Virus record (IMG/VR): IMGVR_UViG_3300025293_000046
Span: 1-23,397 of that record
From: a virus
DNA length: 23,397 nt
Reading direction: 5' to 3' (one strand)
Positions within the stretch are counted from its first letter, which is position 1. Every line of letters begins with the position of its first letter. Shown here piece by piece: positions 14,505 to 22,502 of this stretch. The position numbers were made by a program, and so were the translations under genes. The notes beneath the pieces are model-generated. The model saw only the letters and a program-made list of their open reading frames with translations, was not told the DNA's origin and did no database searches.

Positions 14505-15145
14505 TGCGCTCTGGCTCCTCCCTGTTGACCATAAAGAGCGGTTAAACCCATCTGATAATCATTTTTCAAATTTGCTATAATGGGCGAGAGGAGCTCAATA
14601 TCCTCATTGTTAGCCAGTAAGTACTCACCAGCCTTAACAGCTCCATAGAGCATCACAAGGTATTCAGCCTCATCAGGAAAGCCTGCAATCGAACCCCCGC
14701 TACTGGCGTCCACAGTGGGTGGGCTAGCATATACAACCTTCCCTACACTGGAACTGGAAACCGGTAGGATGATAACCTTCATAGTACCATCAGTCTGCGG
14801 CTCCGTGTAATATACGGGGTCTGTAGCCGTTGCATAGTTCATATCGTCCGGATCGGTAGCACGACCCCTTAATGCCGCAGGAATACGCCTACACGGCTGA
14901 TCTATGGTACCATCGTTCCTATAGACCTTTAAAATCTTAAATGTGGTTAATGTGGTACCGCTATCAGGATCAAACGCTGAGGTCTCAGTTGCCACACTGT
15001 TAAGCATGTCCCGAGGCATGAGGTTTGTGATCTCCTTTGCCCCATTAGTCATCCACGTGTCCAGAAGTCCCTGAATACTAGCCAGTGTAGTACTGTCTAT
15101 AGCCAGTAAGTTCTGAATCTGTACATCAAAGTTCTGGTATGCCAT
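14501..15145 (-). CDS. Head-tail adaptor-like protein (214 aa)
   Basis: Starts MAYQNFDVQIQNLLAIDSTT at a TAATG junction. It has an N-terminal helix (TTLASIQGLLDTWMTNGAKEITNLMP), a beta region (TTFKILKVYRNDG, then VYYTEPQTDGTMKVIILP, then VGKVVYASPPTVD) and a C-terminal helical part with FPDEAEYLVMLYGAVKAGEY and LKNDYQMGLTALYG. Helix, beta insert, then helices with an acidic D-E-A-E-x-L-V...A...L motif is the plan of T7 gp11/P22 gp4-like adaptors. It follows the capsid region, where the adaptor is expected. I call it adaptor-like. Confidence 0.7.
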   Translation of the reverse strand: MAYQNFDVQIQNLLAIDSTTLASIQGLLDTWMTNGAKEITNLMPRDMLNSVATETSAFDPDSGTTLTTFKILKVYRNDGTIDQPCRRIPAALRGRATDPDDMNYATATDPVYYTEPQTDGTMKVIILPVSSSSVGKVVYASPPTVDASSGGSIAGFPDEAEYLVMLYGAVKAGEYLLANNEDIELLSPIIANLKNDYQMGLTALYGQQGGARAQ

Positions 15146-15504
15146 TAGTCTTCAATAATTAGAATTTCTAAGTCTACAGCCGCAGTATTAGCTCTTCCCC
15201 AATAATCACTATCAGCGGCACGAAACATAGCAAACTCACCGGCTTTCAACTTGCAGAAGTAATTAGTATCATTTTCGTCCGCAATCTCAACATAATTGCT
15301 TGAATCTAAATTTTTGATAAACATATATCCATAGGTTCCAATTGTAGCAACGGCAGTAATCTGTGTATTACTAGTAGCAATCTCTTGAATAGTTTTGTTA
15401 AGCGAATCTCCTGACACATCCACAAAAGTAGAAGTGTGCATACTCTCCTTAACACCACTCTTGCCGTACTCCAGTTGAGCTTCAATTCTTAGTTCGTTAG
15501 CCAT
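15145..15504 (-). CDS. Small structural protein (119 aa)
   Basis: I start at the ATG at 15502-15504 (MANELRIEAQLEYGKSGVKE) because it forms a TAATG junction and there is an acceptable upstream sequence; a longer in-frame start six codons earlier would run into the previous gene. The protein is beta-rich (GYMFIKNLDSSNYVEIADEN, then LKAGEFAMFRAADSDYWGRA) with an acidic LEILIIED end. The FIKNLD...VEI...F.LK.GEF pattern recurs, from memory, in small marine phage virion proteins. It looks like a decoration or tail accessory protein. No function is demonstrable. Confidence 0.7.
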   Translation of the reverse strand: MANELRIEAQLEYGKSGVKESMHTSTFVDVSGDSLNKTIQEIATSNTQITAVATIGTYGYMFIKNLDSSNYVEIADENDTNYFCKLKAGEFAMFRAADSDYWGRANTAAVDLEILIIED

Positions 15505-15926
15505 TATTCTTGTTGCCCCCAATAATCTTTATAATGTTTAGAGAACCAAAGAGCCTCTTCATCATTATTCATTTGTATATATTCTCCGGTTTGTAGTGCG
15601 AAATCATAAGCATCATCCACTGTAAGAAGGGAAAGCATTGGTTGACCATTCACCTCTTCTCCCCTATCAACCACCCTAGGAATAACCAGATTATCAACCT
15701 GCATCATAAAATGAGACATGGGGCTAGGATCACCCTCTATAAATACTTCTTTGCCAAAGTTCAATGAACGATCTAAAATGCGCTGAACAAAGTTCTTATC
15801 TTTGTTTGCAAGAAGGATATTTTCAATAGATGGTTGCTTGGTCTGACCATTTTCCTGATGTAATTGCAAAGATGCCGAAGCCAAGAGGCTATCTATTCCT
15901 GAATGAACTCCTAAGCCATTAGCCAT
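15504..15926 (-). CDS. Conserved hypothetical phage protein (140 aa)
   Basis: Starts MANGLGVHSGIDSLLASASL at a TAATG junction with the basic peptide gene. Segments NFVQRILDRSLNFGKEVFIE, then SPMSHFMMQVDNLVIPRVVD, then YDFALQTGEYIQMNNDEEAL and WFSKHYKDYWGQQE. From memory, small proteins with NFVQRIL ... Y.FA...EYI...D...A.WFSK.YK..W occur in many marine phages near the connector genes and have no known role. No transmembrane helix or metal motif is seen. Confidence 0.7.
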   Translation of the reverse strand: MANGLGVHSGIDSLLASASLQLHQENGQTKQPSIENILLANKDKNFVQRILDRSLNFGKEVFIEGDPSPMSHFMMQVDNLVIPRVVDRGEEVNGQPMLSLLTVDDAYDFALQTGEYIQMNNDEEALWFSKHYKDYWGQQE

Positions 15927-16039
15927 TATTTCTTCCTCGACATCCTTTTACGTCTCACAGGCTTGGCTTTTTTTCTCTTTTTTGTCTTTAGTGGCGGTCT
16001 TCCAACCTTCCTACCGTATGTTCCGGGGCCTTTTGGCAT
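15926..16039 (-). CDS. Small very basic peptide (37 aa)
   Basis: Reads MPKGPGTYGRKVGRPPLKTK, then KRKKAKPVRRKRMSRKK. AAGGAGA lies 8 bases before the ATG at 16037-16039 and the stop overlaps the next ATG as TAATG, so it is well supported as a gene. More than half the residues are Lys or Arg, with an AT-hook-like GRPP. It may bind DNA or nucleic acid in the head, or be a minor virion peptide. From memory, comparable basic peptides are common in phages of this type. Confidence 0.7.
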   Translation of the reverse strand: MPKGPGTYGRKVGRPPLKTKKRKKAKPVRRKRMSRKK

Positions 16040-16041
16040 AG

Positions 16042-16230
16042 CTATTTCTCCTTATCTTTAACTACCTGATACCGCTTACTGGATATATCTTCAATATTCT
16101 CCAAGCGCTCATCTATGACTTTCAATTTCTCTAGAACCTGTTGATACTTATCCATAAAGTTTTGAGGATCATGAGCCATCTTCTCAAGTTTCTTTATCCT
16201 AGACGCTAGCTCGGCTTTTTTTAAAGCCAT
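16042..16230 (-). CDS. Small coiled-coil protein (62 aa)
   Basis: Starts MALKKAELASRIKKLEKMAH at an ATG with GAGG about 7 bases upstream; it overlaps the zinc-ribbon gene by 32 bases. Apart from a short turn (DPQNF) it is one long charged helix with heptad Leu/Ile (YQQVLEKLKVIDERLENIED). No other motif. It is likely to oligomerise or act as an assembly factor. Its stop is 2 bases before the next ATG. Confidence 0.7.
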   Translation of the reverse strand: MALKKAELASRIKKLEKMAHDPQNFMDKYQQVLEKLKVIDERLENIEDISSKRYQVVKDKEK

Positions 16231-16462
16231 CTACAATCCTCTTATGGAACTTATCAGCCTTTGTCTTAGCCATAGCATTAACAGACTGTTCTATAGTTGT
16301 ATGTTTGAAATCAATAAGGTCTCGTCTTATGGCTGGTGCCCAAGACGACTCCCTTACTACAGCATTAACTGTATATAGCCGAGGAGCGGCCCGTTGACCA
16401 CACTCCTTGCAATAAAACCATCCTTCTGGATTGGGTTTCTCACAATGCATACATGTTTTCAT
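16199..16462 (-). CDS. Zinc-ribbon protein (87 aa)
   Basis: Starts MKTCMHCEKPNPEGWFYCKE. Four cysteines at residues 4, 7, 18 and 21 form C-x2-C ... C-x2-C, a zinc-ribbon knuckle. The rest is basic and helical (LIDFKHTTIEQSVNAMAKTK, then KRIVDGFKKSRASV). From memory, short zinc-ribbon proteins beside capsid genes are widespread in marine T4-like and T7-like phages, without a known role. The start lacks a free ribosome site: the bases just before the ATG lie in a GC-rich hairpin. Confidence 0.75.
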   Translation of the reverse strand: MKTCMHCEKPNPEGWFYCKECGQRAAPRLYTVNAVVRESSWAPAIRRDLIDFKHTTIEQSVNAMAKTKADKFHKRIVDGFKKSRASV

Positions 16463-16464
16463 AG

Positions 16465-16524
16465 AGGTGGAAGGGGGTTTGACCCCCCAGCCACCTGATC
16501 CTTATATCGGGATTCTAACCCCGA
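16465..16524 (-). other. Two hairpins in the leader of the zinc-ribbon gene
   Basis: On the transcribed strand, TCGGG/CCCGA closes an 8-base loop (16507-16524). Downstream AGGTGG/CCACCT plus an inner GGGGG/CCCCC closes a second hairpin (16465-16496) with a 2x2 internal loop. The second ends two bases before the zinc-ribbon ATG, and no T-run follows it, so it is not a standard rho-independent terminator. It may control translation or protect an RNA end after the abundant capsid messages. Confidence 0.4.
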
Positions 16525-16541
16525 ACTTCAGATTTTTTTCG

Positions 16542-17438
16542 TTAAGCTACGCTATGTCCCGCAACACTCGGTGAACGAGTGATCTTTAGGGCTTTCAAAT
16601 AGACAGCACTATCGGCATTTTTACCTTGCACTATCATATAGGGCACAAGCACATCACCACTATCAAAAGTGAATGCCGCAGTTGTGGTAGGAGCCGCTAA
16701 TGCTCCCGTCTTCATTGGCTGTGCAGAAATATGCTTATATGTAACTGCACCATCTGAATCTAGGTTAATTACGAACCTATGATTATGATTCGCCGCTGGA
16801 TTGTCACCGGTATCCGTATAAGTACGTCCACCATCATTCAAAGCACTAGCGATAGATATCATATCAGCTTGCATGTTACCAAAAGCTACATAGTCAGTAT
16901 ACAGGGGGTCGCCACTAGCCGCCGCTAGAATACCACCATGTCCTGTTTCAAACTCTATACCCTTTCTCAGTCCCACTGCACAAGCGTCGTAATCAGTCCA
17001 GTCTACATTATTCCATGTTACATCAATAGTAGCGGTATGTGTACCAGCAACAATCTTGTTGCTTTTACTACCAAACTGACTACCACTGAAGACTATTTCA
17101 ACTCCAGTGTTATCAGCAGTCTCGGCATCCATTTGCAGGTTTAATCCTGCTACTGTAGCGTTTGTATCTGTTGCAGGTACAGTTCCATCAACATTGGGAA
17201 TAGTTCCCACTGCTGTGAAAGCACCTACGCAAGATGCTACACTTGGATATAAGTCGCCATCTGGCCCCGGCCAGAGAGCACCGAACTTATCTCCATCCGC
17301 ATAAACATCAGTTGCTGAATTGCCAAAAGATGATAACACAGGTGGAGCACAGTTAATGTAGTCCCATTCGAAAATAGTTTCAGCTCTAGTTTTTCCATCA
17401 TAGGAAGAACTATTTTGGTTTAATACATCAGCTCTCAT
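16542..17438 (-). CDS. Capsid-accessory/decoration-like protein (298 aa)
   Basis: Starts MRADVLNQNSSSYDGKTRAE a few bases after the capsid stop, with AGGAGATTGTT upstream. It is rich in Gly, Asn, Thr and Asp and beta-like, with segments VEIVFSGSQFGSKSNKIVAG, then TATIDVTWNNVDWTDYDACA, then NHRFVINLDSDGAVTYKHIS and LKALKITRSPSVAG. Its place directly after the major capsid gene and its jelly-roll-like composition suggest a decoration or head-spike protein. No known family is recognised, and a role in the connector is possible. Two cysteines, no membrane segment. Confidence 0.6.
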   Translation of the reverse strand: MRADVLNQNSSSYDGKTRAETIFEWDYINCAPPVLSSFGNSATDVYADGDKFGALWPGPDGDLYPSVASCVGAFTAVGTIPNVDGTVPATDTNATVAGLNLQMDAETADNTGVEIVFSGSQFGSKSNKIVAGTHTATIDVTWNNVDWTDYDACAVGLRKGIEFETGHGGILAAASGDPLYTDYVAFGNMQADMISIASALNDGGRTYTDTGDNPAANHNHRFVINLDSDGAVTYKHISAQPMKTGALAAPTTTAAFTFDSGDVLVPYMIVQGKNADSAVYLKALKITRSPSVAGHSVA

Positions 17439-17450
17439 AACAATCTCCTA

Positions 17451-18833
17451 TTAAAGATCGGTAAAAGCATAAAGAGCATGAGTTTCAGGAATAGTGACCT
17501 CTAAACCGGCTTCGGTCATGATCATATCCTTTCTCAGGTCTTCATCTGCTTGTTGTACGTTCGTAATAACATGAGTGTCACGATTAACGCCATTACCAAC
17601 CAAGGGTCGGTAGGCGCACTGACTCATATCAACCATGAGCAAGAAACCACTTGCAATACCTCTAAACAAAGGTTCTTTCACCAGTGACAATGAACCGTGA
17701 ATGGTATCAATCTGCATCACACTGTGACCGAAAGACCCCTCACGTTGAATAACATCCATATTGTATCTCAATGGATAATCTTCGGAAGCACCAGCAGATT
17801 TTGTTACAAACCCTGTGGCCCCCATTTTATTCATATAAGTCACAACCGGCAAGCTGGCAAGGGCAAGTTTATCTGACTGTCCGCCACGAGCGGGGTCAAA
17901 AACAACCTGCAAGTCACCAAGTAACTGATCGTAGGTAAAAGATGTGCTAGCAAGCGTCATATGGTAAGGAGCACCTGAAGTATATGAAGCGGAACTAGCC
18001 GCCGTGGCATTCTTTAGAATGTGACCCACAATACCTTCAGTATACTGATAACCATCGACACGAGCACGGTGTGAGAAGAGCATAGCCCTCTCAATATCCA
18101 CCTTATGTTCTCTGAGTTTCATTGCCCAGACTCGTTGCCATTCATCAGCATAACCACGATAATTCGTGGCTCTAGCTGTATTGGTTAACTCAGCGGCAGT
18201 CTTAAAGATTTGGGTGTACCCAAAATCGTCTTCTACTTCACTTGACCAAACATCAGGAGAACCGGAGCCCTCTTGAAACGATGTACCGATAACTTGACAT
18301 TCGTCATTATCTTCCACATCGTTATAGTTTGTTCCGTCATTAGCGGAGTTAGAAAGAGCGACACACTTGGCTTCAATGCTAGTATTCGTACTACCATGCG
18401 AAACAGTCTCAACTCTAAAAATGATATGAGACTGTGCGGTTTGATCTGCTTCAAGTGCAAAGACCATGCCCTTGACCAACCATTTGATCGGTGAGCTTGA
18501 ACCGTCATCTACGTTAAGATCATGTTTTGATCCCACTGTCACATCACTGGCAGTAGTAGTCTGAATGTTAAAGTTCCGACTCGTCCAATCAATCCTTGAC
18601 CTGTCTTCCAAAAATCGGAATACAGAATCATCGGTTGGTACCTTGGACATTTTGCTGAGGTAAACAAAGAATGGAGATTCCTCTGGGGACAATTCCGCTA
18701 CCCGGTCGCTAAAATCGTATAGTCGTCTGGTATCTGGGGCAGTTCCTACACTTGTAAGAGTACCTGAACCAGCGGCTGACGTTGAAGCTTTACCCGGATC
18801 GAAAGACCTTGTTTGGCCTACGTTTATTGCCAT
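17451..18833 (-). CDS. Major capsid protein (460 aa)
   Basis: Starts MAINVGQTRSFDPGKASTSA with a CGGAGAT ribosome site. The segment RRLYDFSDRVAELSPEESPFFVYLSK at residues about 37-62 resembles the N-arm region of SU10-type capsid proteins (DUF5309 group). The middle carries KLREHKVDIERAMLFSHRARVD and a beta-rich end (GVNRDTHVITNVQQADEDLR, then EVTIPETHALYAFTDL). Length, position after the scaffold and HK97-like helix-then-beta layout fit a major capsid protein. The subfamily is a guess; the role rests on context and the DFSDRV motif. Confidence 0.85.
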   Translation of the reverse strand: MAINVGQTRSFDPGKASTSAAGSGTLTSVGTAPDTRRLYDFSDRVAELSPEESPFFVYLSKMSKVPTDDSVFRFLEDRSRIDWTSRNFNIQTTTASDVTVGSKHDLNVDDGSSSPIKWLVKGMVFALEADQTAQSHIIFRVETVSHGSTNTSIEAKCVALSNSANDGTNYNDVEDNDECQVIGTSFQEGSGSPDVWSSEVEDDFGYTQIFKTAAELTNTARATNYRGYADEWQRVWAMKLREHKVDIERAMLFSHRARVDGYQYTEGIVGHILKNATAASSASYTSGAPYHMTLASTSFTYDQLLGDLQVVFDPARGGQSDKLALASLPVVTYMNKMGATGFVTKSAGASEDYPLRYNMDVIQREGSFGHSVMQIDTIHGSLSLVKEPLFRGIASGFLLMVDMSQCAYRPLVGNGVNRDTHVITNVQQADEDLRKDMIMTEAGLEVTIPETHALYAFTDL

Positions 18834-18852
18834 TATTTATCTCCGTATTACA

Positions 18853-19614
18853 TTAAGGCAATCTCCGTGCGTTTGATGCGTTCATGATCCCGTCCCATAC
18901 CTGATCCTTTTCGGACTTCGGTCTTGGGGCTTGACCCTGAACAATACCAGCACTTCTTGGAGATTGCTTGTTTGCTCGAACAATATCTAAAGACGAAGAA
19001 GGCTTCGACCTATCCTCACTTCCATTTGTCTTTAAATACACATCAACAAGCGCCTCGAATGGTAAATCCTCTTTAGGAGTAGAATAAAACTGTACAAAAT
19101 CATCAACCATATTGTCGTTGAAATTATAGTTCTCTTTCAAATCCCTTTTAAGGTCATTCATAAACACTTGTTCTTTAACAGCACCCATCTGCTGTTGAAC
19201 CCCACGATTCACCGCTTTCTGCATCTCCTTCTGGACATGCTGATAAGACTCGGAACGGGGGTCGAAAAAGGCCTTCCAAGGGCTAAACTCGTCTTCAGAT
19301 ATCTTTTTCTGCTGTGCCGTTGCTGGCTGTCCACCGACAATCGCTGTCTGGAGCGTTTGCACCAGATCAGGTCTGCTCTCCAACAGTTCTATGAGTGGCT
19401 CATATTTTCCCATTTCCTTGTTTTTAGCGACCTCACGGTCGTACATGGACTGGAACTTTCTGGCCTCTGTGTCATAGTCTGAACTTGAAAAGTCAGTTTC
19501 TCCTGTCTCATCACCAGCGTACTGATAATCAGAACCTGTGTCGGCAACCTGCCCGGCATTCACGTCTGTGATTCCCGAATACTCAGTTGCTTCTTGTGTA
19601 GTTGCCTCTGCCAT
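18853..19614 (-). CDS. Scaffold protein (253 aa)
   Basis: Starts MAEATTQEATEYSGITDVNA after AGGAGGTGAATT. It is acidic, low in Cys and Trp, and mostly helical: an Asp/Glu/Ser-rich N-terminus, then PLIELLESRPDLVQTLQTAI, a Gln/Glu/Lys middle (VQKEMQKAVNRGVQQQM) and a basic disordered C-terminus (RPKSEKDQVWDGIMNASNAR). This composition and the place between portal and capsid are the hallmarks of phage capsid scaffolds. No protease motif is visible. Confidence 0.8.
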   Translation of the reverse strand: MAEATTQEATEYSGITDVNAGQVADTGSDYQYAGDETGETDFSSSDYDTEARKFQSMYDREVAKNKEMGKYEPLIELLESRPDLVQTLQTAIVGGQPATAQQKKISEDEFSPWKAFFDPRSESYQHVQKEMQKAVNRGVQQQMGAVKEQVFMNDLKRDLKENYNFNDNMVDDFVQFYSTPKEDLPFEALVDVYLKTNGSEDRSKPSSSLDIVRANKQSPRSAGIVQGQAPRPKSEKDQVWDGIMNASNARRLP

Positions 19615-19624
19615 AATTCACCTC

Positions 19625-19708
19625 CTAGATGTTTTTGGACTTTGGGCGGAACCCCTTACGGATTTCCCACACCAAAACGTCACCTTTAGTGACCGGCTCG
19701 GCGCCCAT
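19625..19708 (-). CDS. Small ORF between portal and scaffold (27 aa)
   Basis: Reads MGAEPVTKGDVLVWEIRKGF and ends RPKSKNI. GGGAG lies 8 bases before the ATG at 19706-19708, and the TAG stop forms part of the AGGAGG ribosome site of the scaffold, so translation there is coupled. The peptide is beta-like then basic. It could be a real microprotein or a leader for the scaffold gene. Confidence 0.45.
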   Translation of the reverse strand: MGAEPVTKGDVLVWEIRKGFRPKSKNI

Positions 19709-19735
19709 TTTGAGGGCTCCCTTTCTTGCCTGTTG

Positions 19736-21745
19736 TTAATCTCCGCCAATACTTTTTACCGCATCTTTAATGTCACGCTCACCGAGCTTGACAGCGGTAT
19801 CCATTTTGGCAGATTTTACTTTCCTGTCTGCTTCACCTCTGGAAGAAATGTCAGACAGCTTACTCTTAAGTTTTGCTACTTCAACACGCATACGGTCATG
19901 TACAGACTCACGTCTAGCGGTCTGTAGGTCTCCTTCAAGTTCTTGAACCTGACCTTGTAGACCCTGTATCTGCGCCTCGTAGCGATCATAATCATTTAAT
20001 CTTTGCATAATTCCAGCCTTGTCAAATATTTCTGGGTTCTTGGCTAGTACTTCCATCCTGTCAACGAGACCAAGTTGAAAGGCCTGTAGATATACATCGT
20101 AGATAGCCCACTTACTTTCGGGAAGTGTAGAGCCGGGCTGTATGCGTACATCATGCTGACCTATATTCAATCTGTCTTTATAGATATCATTGACCGCATT
20201 GCCCACATCATCATACAAGTTGACAGAGATACCCGGTTCATCATTGTTTGGTTGAGCAAGGGTAAAAACTTTTTTATAGGTATAGTGGCCTTTAGCAAGA
20301 CCATACAGTACCCGTCCCAACCTGTTAATACTAAATTCTATGTCCCTGAGCTTTGATTTTGGTCTTTCTGACCCTAGGGCAATCATACGTTCTGTGCCCC
20401 GTACTGTTTCCGGTGCCTTGTCCGGTACCCCATGCATCATCTCCGGAACTCCAAATGAAAAGTCTATATAGAACTCACATTGCTGGATCAACCGGTAGAA
20501 CTCTCCCGCAAGAGGTTGTGGTGCCGGATAGTGTGGCTCTCCCTGTGTGGTATCCACTTCAATGACAGCATTGGGGTTTGACCAGTCCCGCTCAAGGTCT
20601 TCTATGTTAGGAACTGATCCCATAGGTACAATAAGCTTCAATCCGGCTGACGCCTGTGCATGTGACAGTGCCAGAGACCAGAGCTTATTCAAAAGCCTTT
20701 GCATGGGTCTCGCACGAGAAACATCTGATTTGGGATAGGGTGTCTCAGTCCAGATATTGGGGACTGGAACGATAGGATACATGTCTATGTTGAGTACTTT
20801 TTCATATAGTACCACCTCTCCAAGGGACGCTGATACAGCTACTCTAGGCTGTTGTATCTCCTCAAATTCCAAAAACCCACGCTCAAAAGCACCGGGGTTC
20901 TCTTCCAGTAATACTGAAAAAGCCTCTTCATCCATAATACTCTCTTGACCTGTCTGTGAATCCACCACACGATAAAAAGGTACTGTAATAGGATAAAACC
21001 GCTCTAGAATCTGGTATTTTTCCTGTCCCCACCAGTTCTTATCCTTGGTCTCTGCCGGAGTAAACGCACGAATAGAATTTTGCAAGGTAGATTCTGGATA
21101 GTCTTCTTCCAGAACAGTGGAAAGGTCATGAATAAGACCGGGTATCATCTCACCAGTCTCTGGATCAACCTGATCGCCTAATTGCGGGTAGAGGTTAACG
21201 ACTTGCTCACCAGTCAGTATAGTAGATAATATGATGCCATCAGCATCAGTAAACCACCTGTCCCGACAATCAGGTGGAACATAAACACGAAACGGATTGA
21301 CGTATGTGAACTTGACGTCACCTCTACCAAAATCTGCGTTGTTATCAACATAAGCATACAAATACCCAAGACCTGTGACAGTATAGTCATGGATAGCCTG
21401 TTTCATCTGAGCATCACCATCAGAGACATCCCAGACATAACCCAGTATTGTTCGCCATATCTGAGATACTTGAGAATCTGAGTCTTCACGTGGAATAACT
21501 GTAAACACTGGAGGTTTAGCTGTGAGCATACTTTTAAACTTCTCAACAGCCGGTGCAACCCTGTCCATAGGAATATCAGCTTGATTACGACTTGACAAGT
21601 CTGAGGACTCACCAGCGGTAAAATGATTACCAAGAAAGAAATCCACGTCCTTTCTGGCTTCATCTTCCCAGTCTTTGCGAGCATCACGCCACCGGCGATA
21701 AAGCTCCTGATTTTCCTTTGCTCTTGGGTCTAGCTCTATGGGCAT
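19736..21745 (-). CDS. Portal protein (669 aa)
   Basis: Starts MPIELDPRAKENQELYRRWR at a TAATG junction. It forms the dodecameric DNA gate at one capsid vertex. Supporting features: an N-terminal helix, the segment VAPAVEKFKSMLTAKPPVFTVIPRE, then YTVTGLGYLYAYVDNNADFG and YVNPFRVYVPPDCRDRWFTD (the VNPFRVYVPP type motif seen in P22-like portals), a central region with MHGVPDKAPETVRGTERMIA and a C-terminal coiled coil (GLQGQVQELEGDLQTARRES). Length fits P22-like portals. The scaffold follows, as expected. Confidence 0.88.
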   Translation of the reverse strand: MPIELDPRAKENQELYRRWRDARKDWEDEARKDVDFFLGNHFTAGESSDLSSRNQADIPMDRVAPAVEKFKSMLTAKPPVFTVIPREDSDSQVSQIWRTILGYVWDVSDGDAQMKQAIHDYTVTGLGYLYAYVDNNADFGRGDVKFTYVNPFRVYVPPDCRDRWFTDADGIILSTILTGEQVVNLYPQLGDQVDPETGEMIPGLIHDLSTVLEEDYPESTLQNSIRAFTPAETKDKNWWGQEKYQILERFYPITVPFYRVVDSQTGQESIMDEEAFSVLLEENPGAFERGFLEFEEIQQPRVAVSASLGEVVLYEKVLNIDMYPIVPVPNIWTETPYPKSDVSRARPMQRLLNKLWSLALSHAQASAGLKLIVPMGSVPNIEDLERDWSNPNAVIEVDTTQGEPHYPAPQPLAGEFYRLIQQCEFYIDFSFGVPEMMHGVPDKAPETVRGTERMIALGSERPKSKLRDIEFSINRLGRVLYGLAKGHYTYKKVFTLAQPNNDEPGISVNLYDDVGNAVNDIYKDRLNIGQHDVRIQPGSTLPESKWAIYDVYLQAFQLGLVDRMEVLAKNPEIFDKAGIMQRLNDYDRYEAQIQGLQGQVQELEGDLQTARRESVHDRMRVEVAKLKSKLSDISSRGEADRKVKSAKMDTAVKLGERDIKDAVKSIGGD

Positions 21746-22404
21746 TAATAAGTTTTGTTCATATCCCCGAAGGACTGATAACGAAGAGGTAGGTTAGATT
21801 GAGAAATATTTGACTGTTTCTTGGCCCCTTGTATTTGCGGGTTTTGAGGAAAGTTTCCCTTGGGGAGCTTATTCTTGTTCATTTCCAGTATGACATCCAA
21901 TATGATATTCATCTTTTCTTGCTTGTCACCAGTAAAACTAATATCATATTCCTTTTCCAACATATCCATGGTATCCTCTGGTTCCGTGTCCCGAACCTCA
22001 GATACACATTGCACAATTTCTCTGGGTGTCTTATTCCCTTCCAAACACCCCTCAGTTCGTGCTATCTGTAAAAGTTTTGATTTTCCTTCGGGGGTTTCCA
22101 CATTCACGCCTGATGGCTGTGGAATACTGAGCGGTACCTGTGTCTCTTGTTGGGTAAACCCCATTAAGGGTTCAGCGAAGGGACTTGTCTTACGAGGGTC
22201 TCCAAGCATGGCCTTAGATAATTTTCTAACATCCTGAACAACATCCGTTGGAGCTTCATATTGATCCACATCCAGAAAACTCCGGCTCAGACCCATAGGA
22301 GACACCATTGTCTCTAATTCGTCACGCTTAGGAATACGCCCTCCTTGAAGGCCGTAGACCTGTTCTGCCATTCTTATTTTTGAGCTAAAATTCCCAATAG
22401 CCAC
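21745..22404 (-). CDS. Hypothetical protein between terminase and portal (219 aa)
   Basis: The frame begins GTG at 22402-22404 (MAIGNFSSKIRMAEQVYGLQ). An ATG at codon 12 with an A-rich upstream is an alternative start, and neither has a strong ribosome site. It has an acidic helical middle (TPREIVQCVSEVRDTEPEDT, then MDMLEKEYDISFTGDKQEKM) with two cysteines, and a Gln/Asn/Pro-rich C-terminus. Function unknown. Position suggests a packaging or portal-assembly factor. It is the first gene after the promoter candidate. Confidence 0.65.
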   Translation of the reverse strand: MAIGNFSSKIRMAEQVYGLQGGRIPKRDELETMVSPMGLSRSFLDVDQYEAPTDVVQDVRKLSKAMLGDPRKTSPFAEPLMGFTQQETQVPLSIPQPSGVNVETPEGKSKLLQIARTEGCLEGNKTPREIVQCVSEVRDTEPEDTMDMLEKEYDISFTGDKQEKMNIILDVILEMNKNKLPKGNFPQNPQIQGAKKQSNISQSNLPLRYQSFGDMNKTY

Positions 22405-22463
22405 TTCGTATACTTAGAGTCCTATAAACTAAAAAAAGTTAAATAAAATATTAAACAGTAAGT

Positions 22464-22485
22464 AGCGGCGTAAATATACACCGCT
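22464..22485 (-). promoter_or_regulatory. Dyad overlapping the promoter candidate
   Basis: The transcribed strand has AGCGGTGTA, TATT, TACGCCGCT: nine pairs with one G.U wobble around a 4-base loop. It spans the -10 and the likely start site of the promoter candidate, so it could be an operator or an RNA hairpin at the 5' end. It is followed by T-rich sequence including a T7 run at 22431-22437, so weak termination of the terminase message is also possible. Confidence 0.4.
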
Positions 22486-22502
22486 CGTCGCTAAAATGTC
22501 AA
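22473..22502 (-). promoter_or_regulatory. Promoter candidate for the head operon
   Basis: Reading leftward, TTGACA (22497-22502) matches the -35 consensus exactly. After 18 bases, TATATT (22473-22478) matches the -10 consensus at five of six positions. The -35 overlaps the terminase stop codon and the box pair lies in the largest gap of the head module (22405-22498). It could drive the unknown protein, portal, scaffold and capsid genes. Confidence 0.5.

Noticed and set aside
16465-16560. tRNA-like pattern: two T-arm-like hairpins (GGGGTTAGAATCCCG and GGGGGGTCAAACCCCC)
   Set aside because: No acceptor stem pairs around either hairpin, no convincing D and anticodon arms, and the T-loop lengths are off; the 5' part is the end of the upstream coding sequence.
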